The notes: generated by a model not told the origin, from the sequence alone. Shown: positions 52,708-61,826, numbered from the stretch's first letter. The stretch: DNA of 64,000 nucleotides from Paenibacillus gyeongsangnamensis (GCF_027533625.1 NZ_JAQAGZ010000014.1:144889-208888), one strand, 5' to 3'. Numbers and translations: made by a program.

Positions 52708-54351
52708 ATGTTAGCATTAATCACTCAAAATAAAAATATTAACCGGCATAAAGTGGTTTCAACAATAGGCACTGAAGAAAAGAATATTGCTTTGGAAAAA
52801 TTTAAAATCTATCAAAATGATGGTGTTATACAAACTGAATTTAACGATGATGCATGGCTGTTATCTGATGAAAAGGATTCGGTTACTTTAGATTTTACTT
52901 TTGATGAAGTGTATGTAAAAAAGTATATGAATCATTATTCTGTAACGGAATTTAAAGAAGTATTAAAATGCTATATTTGTTTTTGTATAGGGCAGTACGT
53001 TATAGGCACTTTGCAAGAATTGGTGTATAACATTAAAGAGTTGTTATACAATACGGAATGCTTAACGAAAATCCCTACAAAGCGCTATTTATTATTTAAA
53101 ACAGGAATTCAAGATTTTATTGAATTAATGCCTTTTACCTCAGAAGATATTATCCTTGAGGAAGAACGATATAAATATAATTATGTAAAAAGAAGAGATT
53201 TAGCAGAATATCAGAGTTATTTTTTATTTGGAAGAATACTGGAGGAGTATTGGAAGAGCAATGCGACTATCGATGAAAAAATATTCTTTTACCCGATTTA
53301 TTTATGGTGGAATATCACCATGATACTTCCGGTGCGAGTCACTGAGTTTACCTTAATACCAAAAGAATGTGTAGAGGGCAGAAATGGGGTCCAGTATCTT
53401 AAAATAAGAAGATCAAAAATGAAAGGTAACGCAAGTAGAAATAGAAATATTACTTATAAGATAGATGAAGATTATAAGATTTATGAGTATGCTGTTTCGA
53501 ATGAAATAGCAGCAATGATTTCCGATTACAAGAAACTGGTAAAGGGTTATAAAGAATCAAACATAGATTCATTGTTTGTTAATGGAGTATATGTAAATGC
53601 AAATAACCAGCTTAAAGATCATGGTTTCTTTCATACAAAACATTTTTCTAGGTTATTAGATGTTTTCTATTGTGATGTTATCGAGAAATACTATAACTAT
53701 AGAGTAATTCCAAAAGATAAATTAAAAGAGACAAATATTGTTGGCGAGGCATATAAATTGAAAGTTAATGAAATAGTGAAGATTTCATTAGGTGATTCTA
53801 GACATATAGCTATGCAGAATATGCTTCTTAACGGAGCCAATATTCTTATGGCAAAAGAAATTACAGGTCACGAAAATGTAGATATGATATTTCACTATTC
53901 AGGTAACATGAAAAACCTCATAAAATGTAAGGCGTACAGCTTATTTGAGTTGTCAAAAAGAAAAGAAATTATTGTTGAATCAGTAGCAGGTATCGGCAAG
54001 GATTTTATAATACGTGGAGGCGAATTAACAAACTTCGTTGAAGTTGATCAAGGGAAATGCTTTTCACCATTATTTCTTCGAGGAAATATGAAAGATTGCT
54101 ATGCGGTTGCGGGCGATTGCGAGATATGCAAGTATTACCAAGGTAATAAGAACCGAAAAGAATTTATTAAAAAACAGGAACTAAAAGTGGAAGAAAGATT
54201 AAAAAGACTTAAAAGGTGGATATCTTCTGAAAAAGAATTTAGAAATACGGATGAATATGTGATTTTGAAAAGTCAATTAAAGGCGAGTGTTGAAAATCTA
54301 ATAAATGCGTATGTTGAAGAACTGGGGGGAGGGAACATGCATGACAAATAA
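52708..54351 (+). CDS. Tyrosine recombinase 3
   Basis: ATG 52708 follows GGGAGAGG. The 547-residue protein has a catalytic domain with MILPVRVTEFTLIPKEC near 210 (first Arg), SLGDSRHIAMQNMLLNG near 365 (second Arg, with Gly in the H-x-x-R His position), ITGHENVDMIFHYSGNMK (the His and the nucleophile Tyr), and a C-terminal Cys cluster CFSPLFLRGNMKDCYAVAGD with CEICKYY. It overlaps the next gene by 11 bp. Three recombinases in a row act together in Tn554 and recombinase-in-trio elements; the same is expected here. Confidence 0.82.
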   Translation: MLALITQNKNINRHKVVSTIGTEEKNIALEKFKIYQNDGVIQTEFNDDAWLLSDEKDSVTLDFTFDEVYVKKYMNHYSVTEFKEVLKCYICFCIGQYVIGTLQELVYNIKELLYNTECLTKIPTKRYLLFKTGIQDFIELMPFTSEDIILEEERYKYNYVKRRDLAEYQSYFLFGRILEEYWKSNATIDEKIFFYPIYLWWNITMILPVRVTEFTLIPKECVEGRNGVQYLKIRRSKMKGNASRNRNITYKIDEDYKIYEYAVSNEIAAMISDYKKLVKGYKESNIDSLFVNGVYVNANNQLKDHGFFHTKHFSRLLDVFYCDVIEKYYNYRVIPKDKLKETNIVGEAYKLKVNEIVKISLGDSRHIAMQNMLLNGANILMAKEITGHENVDMIFHYSGNMKNLIKCKAYSLFELSKRKEIIVESVAGIGKDFIIRGGELTNFVEVDQGKCFSPLFLRGNMKDCYAVAGDCEICKYYQGNKNRKEFIKKQELKVEERLKRLKRWISSEKEFRNTDEYVILKSQLKASVENLINAYVEELGGGNMHDK

Positions 54352-55105
54352 AATGGGAAGACCTAAAGCTTATGCGACAGAAGAAATAAAGAACATAATT
54401 GATTCTTATTTGGCTTATACGGGAGGAACAGTTTTCTTAAACGCTTCTAAAATTGCTAAATACGCGAATGATGAATTGGAATTACCCAATTTCAAGTACT
54501 ACGTTATTAATAGGGATCCAGAAGCAAAAGAATATTTAGAGGGTCTGAATACGAGAATAACAGGCCTTTCTGATAAGAAAATACTAAATACAAAATCTGT
54601 ATTTACCCAAATTGATATAAACAGTTATCTTTCTATGAAAAAGGATGATTTGAAGGTTGCGTTAAATAACCTTAATGTTTTGTTGGAAGATATGTCAAAT
54701 GCAAATACAGAGCTTATTAAAGAAAATTTAAAATTAAAAACTAGGGTTCAAGAAAAAGATACAGAAATAAGAAGAATGAATAAAGAGATTACACAAAAAT
54801 ATACTGAATATCAAAAAAGCATGGATGCTTCTAAAGAAATGCTGGATGAACAAAAACAAAAGATACAGGAATTAACCACAAAAGTGAAACAGCAAGACGA
54901 TCTGACACATATGTTATGGGATAGGGAAGCAGAAAATATATTAAAGAAAAATGGTGTTTTTGAAAATGATGGAGTTGAATTAAGTGAGGATAGAGTGATT
55001 TCAGATGTCGATGCTGACATCATAGAGGTAGTAAAAGATACCTTCCCTAATATTGAAGATGATAAAATAAGTTATGAGTTAATAAACAGAATCAAAAATA
55101 TATAG
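54341..55105 (+). CDS. Coiled-coil recombinase accessory protein (TnpC-like)
   Basis: ATG 54341 with GGGGGGAGGG upstream overlaps gene 3. The 254-residue protein begins with a DNA-binding-like text (MGRPKAYATEEIKNIIDSYL, FLNASKIAKYANDELELPNF). A long coiled coil from about 100 to 195 follows (LLEDMSNANTELIKENLKLK through IQELTTKVKQQDDLTHMLWD). Tn554 TnpC is also a small helical protein that directs orientation and efficiency of insertion, and the position after the recombinases matches. This one is about twice as long. Function is inferred from context. Confidence 0.68.
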   Translation: MTNKMGRPKAYATEEIKNIIDSYLAYTGGTVFLNASKIAKYANDELELPNFKYYVINRDPEAKEYLEGLNTRITGLSDKKILNTKSVFTQIDINSYLSMKKDDLKVALNNLNVLLEDMSNANTELIKENLKLKTRVQEKDTEIRRMNKEITQKYTEYQKSMDASKEMLDEQKQKIQELTTKVKQQDDLTHMLWDREAENILKKNGVFENDGVELSEDRVISDVDADIIEVVKDTFPNIEDDKISYELINRIKNI

Positions 55106-55114
55106 GAGTTAAAC

Positions 55115-56176
55115 ATGAGTTCAAAGAAATATATTGTAGATGATTACCCGAATATATCCAGAGAGTATATTAAAGAGAAGAATGCAGTTCTCGTGGAAGA
55201 AATATATGTCGGTTATCCGATTCCTGTTTGGTGGAAATGCGAAAAAGGCCATGAATGGCAAGCTTTAGTTAAAAATAGGACAGTTCGTGATCATGGTTGT
55301 ATCTATTGTACTGGCCAGGTACCGATAGTTGGAGAGAACGATTTTGCAACCACAGACCCTCTTTTGGCAAAAGAATGGCATCCTACGAAAAATGGGCATT
55401 TTACACCACAGATGACTATGCGCGGGTCTTCTAAAAAAGTATGGTGGGAATGTAACAAGGGTCATGAATGGGGAGCCGTAATATACTCAAGGGCTAGCGG
55501 AAGTGGATGCCCGTACTGTTCTGGTAGATTATCGATTAGGGGCGAAAACGACTTTGAAACTTTACATAAGGACCTAGCTTCTGAATGGCATCCTATAAAG
55601 AATGGAAAATTAAAACCTTATGAATTTAAAGAGAAGAGTAACAAAAAAGTTTGGTGGCAATGTAAAGAAGGACATGAATGGAATGACAGTATATGTGAAA
55701 GGGTAAGTGATAAAAAACAGTGTCCATTCTGTAATAACACTGCTGTCATTCCTGATAAGAATAGTTTTAAAGCATTAGAACCGGAAGCGGCAAGTTATTG
55801 GGATTATGAGGAGAATGGTGATTTAGAGCCGGAAAACTTTTTTCCACACAGCAATAAAGAGGTTAATTGGATTTGCGGGAAGCACAAATGGGAAGAAACT
55901 ATTGATGCAATGACAAAAAGAAAAGCATGCCCTTATTGTTCTAGGGTAAGAATATCAAAAGAGGATTCAGTATTCAATAAGTATCCAAAACTTTTAATCG
56001 AATATGATCATGATAAAAATGTTGGGATAAATATAAATTCAATTTCAGAAGGTTCCAGTAAAAAGATCTGGTGGAAATGCAAAAAAGGACATAGTTGGCT
56101 TGCTCCAACGGAACGAAGGGTAAAAGGTTCAAAGTGTCCATATTGCTCCGGAAAAAAGTCGATTTATTCTATATGA
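55115..56176 (+). CDS. Zinc-ribbon repeat protein (treble-clef, five units)
   Basis: ATG 55115 follows TAGGAG, nine bases after the preceding stop. The 353-residue protein consists of five units of about 60 residues, each with the pattern W-W-x-C-x-x-G-H-x-W ... R ... C-P-Y-C: for example WWKCEKGHEWQALVKNR, WWECNKGHEWGAVIYSR, WWQCKEGHEWNDSICER and WWKCKKGHSWLAPTERR. The fourth unit reads NWICGKHKWEE. Each unit would bind one zinc ion. Such proteins occur in phages and mobile elements, often with a nuclease domain, which is absent here. As the last gene of the recombinase operon it may help select the target. Confidence 0.78.
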   Translation: MSSKKYIVDDYPNISREYIKEKNAVLVEEIYVGYPIPVWWKCEKGHEWQALVKNRTVRDHGCIYCTGQVPIVGENDFATTDPLLAKEWHPTKNGHFTPQMTMRGSSKKVWWECNKGHEWGAVIYSRASGSGCPYCSGRLSIRGENDFETLHKDLASEWHPIKNGKLKPYEFKEKSNKKVWWQCKEGHEWNDSICERVSDKKQCPFCNNTAVIPDKNSFKALEPEAASYWDYEENGDLEPENFFPHSNKEVNWICGKHKWEETIDAMTKRKACPYCSRVRISKEDSVFNKYPKLLIEYDHDKNVGININSISEGSSKKIWWKCKKGHSWLAPTERRVKGSKCPYCSGKKSIYSI

Positions 56177-56206
56177 TAATCTTGGAGTATTTCGGCGGTA
56201 GAGAAC

Positions 56207-56234
56207 AGAGCCATGATGTTAATGTTAAGAGCCA
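56207..56234 (+). repeat. AGAGCCA motif pair, second locus
   Basis: AGAGCCA-TGAT-GTTAAT-GTTA-AGAGCCA. A GAACGGGCAGAAT end of an attC-like repeat follows at 56,249-56,261. The layout resembles 34,437-34,464 and 61,692-61,719. Confidence 0.55.
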
Positions 56235-56398
56235 CTTGAAGGACTAATACGAACGGGCAGAATAGATTAAGATTAGTCGCTCTGAACAGTACCATAGTGA
56301 CGGCGAAAAAATTAGGGATTTCGGATTGAGTTTGTAATTGGCGCTGCCCAATCGCGAGATGTACTCCTTGAAGCTGTATATCTTGAAAAGCCTACAGG

Positions 56399-56431
56399 AA
56401 AGCCTACAGGGTACGCTTTTCTGTAGGCTTT
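56399..56431 (-). terminator. Inverted repeat, probable terminator of the helicase gene
   Basis: AAAGCCTACAG (56399-56409) pairs with CTGTAGGCTTT (56421-56431), 13 bp beyond the minus-strand stop of the helicase gene. A third GCCTACAG half repeats at 56,390. Confidence 0.5.
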
Positions 56432-56443
56432 ACCGGTGGTATA

Positions 56444-58954
56444 TCACTCTTGAACACTAAATGGTACTAAATAGTGAGCAGTTATACGATCAGAGCGAAG
56501 ATTTGAGCCTTCTAATAAACGATTGCATTCTGCCTCTAAATTTTTCATATCAAGCTGTGACTCACATAGCGAAGTTAAAAGCGAACGAGCATCTGAAATC
56601 ATAGAAGCTAGCTTCTCAAAGGTTAGTGCATGGGATGCGCCCGCGACTGCTGAACGGGTTGCCTGATTCTTAGGATGTACACTTACTCGCACATACTCAT
56701 AATCGGGGTATTTCCCTTCGAACCACTCAGCAGCTACAAGCAACTGCCCATGTTGTTCTTTAGTCAATGCATTTTTTCCTTTTTTCCGACTTTTAGCTTC
56801 AATAACTAGTCCTACTTTTTCTGGTAACAACCAAAGTACGTCTGGCCCTTCACCTTGAACATCATATCGCTCTGAACTAAGTCCGATCATAATTGCCAAT
56901 TCAGCAAGAGCTTGTTCAAATCGATTTGCTGACGCATCTTGGTGTAAGTTAGATACCATTTCCTCGAATGATTGCAAATATCCTTGTCTAAGCCTGTAGG
57001 TTCCTATTTGCTCCACTATTGATTTAGCTTGTGGGACTGGGACAGACAAGGGCCGGTAGGGAGGAAGAACTTTTGGCCTTATTAAGTTTCTATTATTAGC
57101 AAATGCTTGCCGCTGCAAATCTTGTGATCTTTCTGTATGACCCCATTTATCTGCAATTCGAGCTGCTAGCTGTTCAAGCCATCCACGCATCTGAATATCT
57201 AACGAAGGATTGCCGTTGCTCACAAATTGCTCAAGTTTTGCTATTGCTTGTTCATAATAACCATCATGCCACAGATTGATTGATTTCCTTTCAACTGCAG
57301 CTTGCGTAATATGAAAATTATTCGTTTCCTCTTCATCTACTAGTTCAGCGAGAGTTTCTGCGTGATATTCAGTCCAATCCTTGTCTCGATCAAAGCTTCT
57401 TTGAATGGTTTTCGACAAATCTTGCAGACTTTCAACTTCCTTGCTAATCTCTATTCCCATATCAAGTTGAGCTCTTGTTGCACTTGTAAGAAACCGAAAA
57501 TTGGCTTCTTTAGCTACCCATGCCGAAATGTCGCTTCCAACTAATAAAACTACGCAATGATCCCCAGCACCTCGAGATCCTCTTCCGATCCCTTGCTCAA
57601 TTCGTTGAGCAATCATGCGTGTTATCGTGGTTCCACCATAAAGTGTACTTGCTCTAAAAAGTTCATAATTTGAGGTTCCGGAGGGTAACCCACTCATAAC
57701 AAGAACCCGACAGGAATCTCCAGGTAAATCAATGCCATCATATCTATTTGCAAAAGCAACTGGCCCAGTAATTGCTCCACTCTGTAACTGAGTAACTAAC
57801 CGCTCTACTTCTTCAGAACCTTTTGCTACGGTAGCAACATTCGCCCATCGTTTCGCCGCTTCATCTGATGATACAAGCACTACTGTCCCTAAAGCTTTGG
57901 TTTTTGCAGTCCATTTGATTAACTTATCTACCTGTTCCCTTTCAAATTCAAACTTCATCAGTTCGGGAATTAGGGTCATTCTTTCACTAATTCCGGCTAA
58001 TGATCGGGACTGTAATGGACGCTTGAGTGAGTCAGGATTAGCATCGAATGTACGAATTATTTCACTATCGTCAGCAATAGTGGCAGACATATAGATCCTA
58101 CGGGGCGCTTCATAGAATGTTGGGAAAGCATTAACCAAAGGCAATATTGGTGTTATTGTAAATGCATCTCTGCTTATGAGAGCGTGACATAGGTGAAGTT
58201 GGTCTCTCAATAACGGCCATACCAAAGCGTATTTATCGGAATCCGATTTTAGTTGCTCTCTTACCGCGTCTAACTGTTCATTCCATGCCCAGTAAGGAAC
58301 CTCAAGAACAGAATAATCTGCTCCCTCAATAATATCTTCTAGTGTTCCGAGTTTATCAATCTCTTTAAACGATTTACGAAAAATGTCAGCTAGTGCTTCA
58401 TAACGGTCGTAATTATCTTTAGCTAAAACTTCAAGGGTAAAAGAGTCACGAACAACCGAAAACGCAGCGTGTGCATCATCGAGAATAATTGCTGATATCT
58501 TTTGCGGGTTCACCTCGCCACGGATACCAAATTTACTCTTACCATTAAATAATGCTTTATATGTACCTACCATAATTGCATTCCCATTTATAAAATCGTC
58601 GTCTAGTGGTTGTCCTCTTTTGTATGGGATAGCAGGAATACCATATGCCTCAGCTTTCTCAAGGGTTTGTTGAACGAGTTGAGTAGTTGGCGCTAAATAA
58701 AGTACTGGCTCACCAGTTTCATTTAAAGTCGATTGAGCCAAGAGCAACCCAACTAAAGTTTTTCCGCCTCCGGTATGCAACTTAAGGACGATGTCGCGTT
58801 CTGTTCGACGATCAAACCATGCTTGAAGAATTTCTGTTTGACTCGTATAAAGATCGTTAATCCCTAGAGGCTTTGGTAATCTTCGGAAGATTTCCGTTGG
58901 ATTGATTGACTTCGGTTTAGCTTTTTGCGACTTAAGTTTCTTGAAATCTACCAC
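56444..58954 (-). CDS. SF2 helicase with C-terminal PD-(D/E)xK-like nuclease
   Basis: GTG 58954 follows GAGGAG on the minus strand. The 836-residue protein has an SF2 motor: Q-motif-like YTSQTEILQAWFDRR, Walker A LHTGGGKT (K65), ILDDAHAAF near 160 in place of DEAD, YMSATIADDS, and motif VI QRIEQGIGRGSRG near 455. The region 560-690 is helical. A nuclease-like domain lies near 700-740, GEGPDVLWLLPEKVGLVIEA KSRKKG, giving D and E-A-K of the PD-(D/E)xK fold. Helicase-nuclease fusions are frequent in anti-phage systems. The gene diverges from tcmP and DUF5131 with 291 bp between, suggesting one functional unit. Confidence 0.8.
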   Translation of the reverse strand: MVDFKKLKSQKAKPKSINPTEIFRRLPKPLGINDLYTSQTEILQAWFDRRTERDIVLKLHTGGGKTLVGLLLAQSTLNETGEPVLYLAPTTQLVQQTLEKAEAYGIPAIPYKRGQPLDDDFINGNAIMVGTYKALFNGKSKFGIRGEVNPQKISAIILDDAHAAFSVVRDSFTLEVLAKDNYDRYEALADIFRKSFKEIDKLGTLEDIIEGADYSVLEVPYWAWNEQLDAVREQLKSDSDKYALVWPLLRDQLHLCHALISRDAFTITPILPLVNAFPTFYEAPRRIYMSATIADDSEIIRTFDANPDSLKRPLQSRSLAGISERMTLIPELMKFEFEREQVDKLIKWTAKTKALGTVVLVSSDEAAKRWANVATVAKGSEEVERLVTQLQSGAITGPVAFANRYDGIDLPGDSCRVLVMSGLPSGTSNYELFRASTLYGGTTITRMIAQRIEQGIGRGSRGAGDHCVVLLVGSDISAWVAKEANFRFLTSATRAQLDMGIEISKEVESLQDLSKTIQRSFDRDKDWTEYHAETLAELVDEEETNNFHITQAAVERKSINLWHDGYYEQAIAKLEQFVSNGNPSLDIQMRGWLEQLAARIADKWGHTERSQDLQRQAFANNRNLIRPKVLPPYRPLSVPVPQAKSIVEQIGTYRLRQGYLQSFEEMVSNLHQDASANRFEQALAELAIMIGLSSERYDVQGEGPDVLWLLPEKVGLVIEAKSRKKGKNALTKEQHGQLLVAAEWFEGKYPDYEYVRVSVHPKNQATRSAVAGASHALTFEKLASMISDARSLLTSLCESQLDMKNLEAECNRLLEGSNLRSDRITAHYLVPFSVQE

Positions 58955-59245
58955 TTAATCTCCTCATTTCATGTAGTTACCCTACTGGTATCACAAGACT
59001 ATTTACCTAATCTTACCACAAACTTACCGAACAGTCTTCATTGGCACAATCGTATTAAACAAGAGCAAATTTCAGCAAAAGTAAATCCTAATGTTTTAAC
59101 GGAACGTTCGCCATTTCTGAAATATGGCCTCTAAGAGATTTATTTTTAGTCGTTGGCAGGACTGCATTCTAATTCTGGCGAATAAAAAAATAACTTGACT
59201 TAGAGCAAGTCCCTCAGCCGATGAGGAATAAACACGGTGGGTAAT
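58955..59245. other. Divergent promoter region of the helicase and tcmP
   Basis: A+T-rich with no gene. It must hold promoters for both directions; no box was good enough to assign. An AATAAAAAAATAACTTGACTTAGAGC stretch near 59,180 includes a TTGACT box for the rightward genes. Confidence 0.4.
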
Positions 59246-60040
59246 ATGGCTTACGGGGAAAAAGATACTATTGGTCGGTGGTCACTTGGAAAACTTGCTT
59301 TTTTGGAAAGATACTTGCCTGCATATCTAAGGGCAACTAAGCCAGCTATGCATCGTTATTATATAGATGGATTTGCTGGTAGGGGTCAGTGGATAGATAA
59401 AGTCAATGGGCAAAGTGTTGATGGCTCAGCGGCAATCGCACTACAGCATGCTGATAAATTTACCCATCTTTATTTTGTAGAATATGAGGACGAAAGAGCC
59501 GAAAACCTCAGAGCACTCATTACTAACTATGGTGCTACCCAAAAGGCGACCGTTTATGTTGGTGATTGTAACGAGCATTTACCAACAATCATGAAGAAAA
59601 TTAACTATAAAGCACCGACTTTCGTCTTTCTTGATCCGTCTTCTGATCAACTTCAGTGGAAATCCATTGAACTACTATCCAAGTGGAAAACTGAGCTGTT
59701 CATTTTATTTCCACTCAACATGACCTTACTTAGATATTTACCTCGAAGAGGTAGCCAGGAAAAGTGGGCGACTGAGCGATTAGACAAAGTGTTCGGCACA
59801 CGTGAATGGGAAGAAATATATATAACTAAGAGCCGCTTATACTTAGCCAGCGAACTTTTAAATCTATACATTTTAAGGCTTAAAGACCTTGGGTATGAAC
59901 ACATAAATATATCCGACATATTTAAGAGTGATACTGGTCAATGCTTGTACTACATGATTTGGGTTGGTAAGCATCCGGTAGGTAAAAAAATAATGGATAC
60001 GGTTTTCGAAAAGCAAAGTCTTCAACTCAAGTTGTTCTAA
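59246..60040 (+). CDS. tcmP: Three-Cys-motif partner protein TcmP
   Basis: I prefer ATG 59246 (GGTGGG upstream) over GTG 59237. The 264-residue protein shows the TcmP text: YYIDGFAGRGQW (residues about 38-49), resembling a methyltransferase motif I, FVEYEDERAENLRALI, and FVFLDPSSDQLQWKSIELLS near 130-150. TcmP is named for its regular pairing with a DUF5131 (three-Cys) protein, which follows here 153 bp downstream. Together with the divergent helicase-nuclease this suggests a three-gene defence module. The catalytic activity of TcmP has not been established to my knowledge. Confidence 0.82.
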   Translation: MAYGEKDTIGRWSLGKLAFLERYLPAYLRATKPAMHRYYIDGFAGRGQWIDKVNGQSVDGSAAIALQHADKFTHLYFVEYEDERAENLRALITNYGATQKATVYVGDCNEHLPTIMKKINYKAPTFVFLDPSSDQLQWKSIELLSKWKTELFILFPLNMTLLRYLPRRGSQEKWATERLDKVFGTREWEEIYITKSRLYLASELLNLYILRLKDLGYEHINISDIFKSDTGQCLYYMIWVGKHPVGKKIMDTVFEKQSLQLKLF

Positions 60041-60193
60041 TGGGAATATACATAGACGGTATTTAAGAAGTCGATATTATTCCATACAGAGCCGCTCAAC
60101 AATTAGGCATTGAAATGACGGAATCTAATCAACCGTCTATATACATTCTAAAGGTCGTTTTTGATATATTAAACCCGAAAGGAGGGAAAACAA
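60041..60193. other. Gap between tcmP and DUF5131 with a coding scrap
   Basis: The frame VDIIPYRAAQQLGIEMTESN QPSIYILKVVFDILNP (about 60,070-60,179) reads as coding but has no start. It may be a detached C-terminal piece of a TcmP-like protein. This would mean tcmP was shortened by a frameshift or deletion near 60,040. Confidence 0.4.
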
Positions 60194-60922
60194 ATGGCAA
60201 CAATGTCATCAATAGAGTGGACTGAAGCAACATGGAATCCTGTAACCGGCTGCACGAAGATTTCTGAGGGATGCCGAAATTGCTATGCAGCTAAGATGGC
60301 TAAAAGGTTGCATGCCATGCGTAATCCACGATATATAAATGAATTTAATGTTACTCTGCATCAGGATTTAATTGATCTTCCGCTAACTTGGAAAAGCCCA
60401 CGTCGAATATTCGTTAATTCAATGTCCGATCTCTTCCACAAAGATGTTCCTATTGAATTTATTAAAGCGGTATTCCAGACAATGGAGAAAGCTCACTGGC
60501 ATACATTTCAGATACTAACAAAACGCTCAGATCGCCTACTGGAACTGTCACAAGACTTACCATGGCCCTCAAATGTATGGCAAGGAGTAAGTGTAGAAGA
60601 TAATCGAGTGTTACACAGGATTGATGACCTGAGGCGAGTACCTGCGAAAATTCGATTTCTATCAGTTGAGCCCCTCATTGGTCCAATCCAGCACATGAAT
60701 TTAAATAATATCCATTGGGTAATTGTCGGCGGTGAAAGCGGGCCTGGAGCTCGTCCGATGGCTCCTGAGTGGGTACAAACTATTCGTGATCAATGTGTAC
60801 ATGACGGCGTCGCGTTCTTCTTTAAGCAGTGGGGTGGTGTTCAGAAACATCGTACTGGTCGAGAATTAAACGGAAGGACTTGGGATGAATATCCTATTGC
60901 TGCCGAAGAAGTCAGATTCTAA
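60194..60922 (+). CDS. DUF5131 family protein (phage Gp37/Gp68-like, three-Cys motif)
   Basis: ATG 60194 follows AAAGGAGGG. The 242-residue protein opens with SSIEWTEATWNPVTGCTKIS EGCRNCYAAKMAKR, giving the spaced Cys triplet (C-x6-C-x2-C) of this family. It also has FVNSMSDLFHKDVP, FQILTKRSDRLLEL, GVSVEDNRVLHRIDDLR, FLSVEPLIGPI and VIVGGESGPGARPM, all family hallmarks. The Cys triplet may bind a metal cluster, as in radical-SAM-like proteins. TcmP upstream is its usual partner. Members occur in phages and in bacterial defence or mobile regions; no biochemical role is firmly known to me. Confidence 0.87.
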   Translation: MATMSSIEWTEATWNPVTGCTKISEGCRNCYAAKMAKRLHAMRNPRYINEFNVTLHQDLIDLPLTWKSPRRIFVNSMSDLFHKDVPIEFIKAVFQTMEKAHWHTFQILTKRSDRLLELSQDLPWPSNVWQGVSVEDNRVLHRIDDLRRVPAKIRFLSVEPLIGPIQHMNLNNIHWVIVGGESGPGARPMAPEWVQTIRDQCVHDGVAFFFKQWGGVQKHRTGRELNGRTWDEYPIAAEEVRF

Positions 60923-61110
60923 AAAGGGCTACGTGCTTTAGTTATGTTAAGTTGCTTCACTTTGAGCGGAACTTGAAATTTAAACGACTTTATTATAAAT
61001 TTATATCAATAAATTGTTTATTAAGCAGAAGCACTGCTATTTCTTGGACGAGCCGTCCTTGATTTAGTGGTGCTCTTTTTATTTTAGTAAAATCTAGGAG
61101 GAAAGCTTAT

Positions 61111-61293
61111 ATGAGAGAAATTCGTACAGATGCTGATTTGCAAAACTGCATTTACTTTCAACAAAAAGTAGAGGTGTGGGTCCAAGGGGCGTTTGACGAG
61201 GAATGTATGATTGCAGATTATGATTATGATGTCATCAAAATCGTTGGAGGGTATTATTACTTGAGGCAAAACGTGAAGCTAAGAGTGGTATAG
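61111..61293 (+). CDS. Small hypothetical protein (60 residues)
   Basis: ATG 61111 has the strong site TAGGAGGAAAGC upstream. The product (MREIRTDADLQNCIYFQQKV ... VGGYYYLRQNVKLRVV) is acidic in its middle and beta-rich at the end, cytoplasmic, and resembles short uncharacterised Bacillales proteins. No domain can be named. It is the last intact gene before the right end of the element and has no partner in the same operon. The strong ribosome binding site and even codon use make it a likely real gene. Confidence 0.65.
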   Translation: MREIRTDADLQNCIYFQQKVEVWVQGAFDEECMIADYDYDVIKIVGGYYYLRQNVKLRVV

Positions 61294-61632
61294 GAAAGTC
61301 TTACTTGTGATTGAGTTTGAAAAAAACCTTAGGGTAATCAATTGGCTAGAAGTGATGACTTCACCGCACAGGGGAATGCCCCTTCCTGTAGTGACTTCAA
61401 AAAAGTATAAGTGAAGTTCAATTTTCAAAATACACCAAGTAATATGATAATACATACACAGTAGGTTTTCCCTTGATCTTAAAAGCTTGTTTAGTGGCTG
61501 ACACTCCTCCTCCTTATTTCTAGAGAAAGGAGTATACCTGGTGAGACCTCTACTTACTTTTCGCCGATATGACCGTTAAGCTGAACCCTATCACATCACA
61601 TATATGTGGTAAAGCGTAGAAGGTTGATTAAG
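61294..61632. other. Right-end noncoding region
   Basis: No gene was supported. GACTTC-containing inverted stretches and the hairpin CAGGGGAATGCCCCTTCCTG (about 61,369-61,388) are present. The region may contain recombinase arm sites, but no match to the left-end decamers was found. Confidence 0.35.
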
Positions 61633-61665
61633 CTCTAACGGGAGACGATAGTTAAACTGGCAGAC
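61633..61665 (+). repeat. attC-like repeat 11 (compact), right end of element
   Basis: CTCTAACGGGAGACGATAG is followed directly by TTAAACTGGCAG without the central hairpin. It shows the family occurs outside the 34-46 kb array, 170 bp from the element's right border. Confidence 0.5.
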
Positions 61666-61691
61666 TGAGAGCCGAGCCATTCTTCAATTGA

Positions 61692-61719
61692 TGGCTCTCC
61701 CGATTAACGTCATGGCTCT
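61692..61719 (-). repeat. AGAGCCA motif pair, third locus
   Basis: On the minus strand: AGAGCCA-TGAC-GTTAAT-CGGG-AGAGCCA, identical in layout and in the GTTAAT core to the copy at 56,207. Confidence 0.55.
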
Positions 61720-61826
61720 CACTCATTCATTAACCCCGCGGCTCTGCCACGCCGAAATATTCACTTGCGTGTATAATACAAAACCTTAACCTAGATGTCT
61801 GTTTTTTGAACATAAGTCTAAAATGA

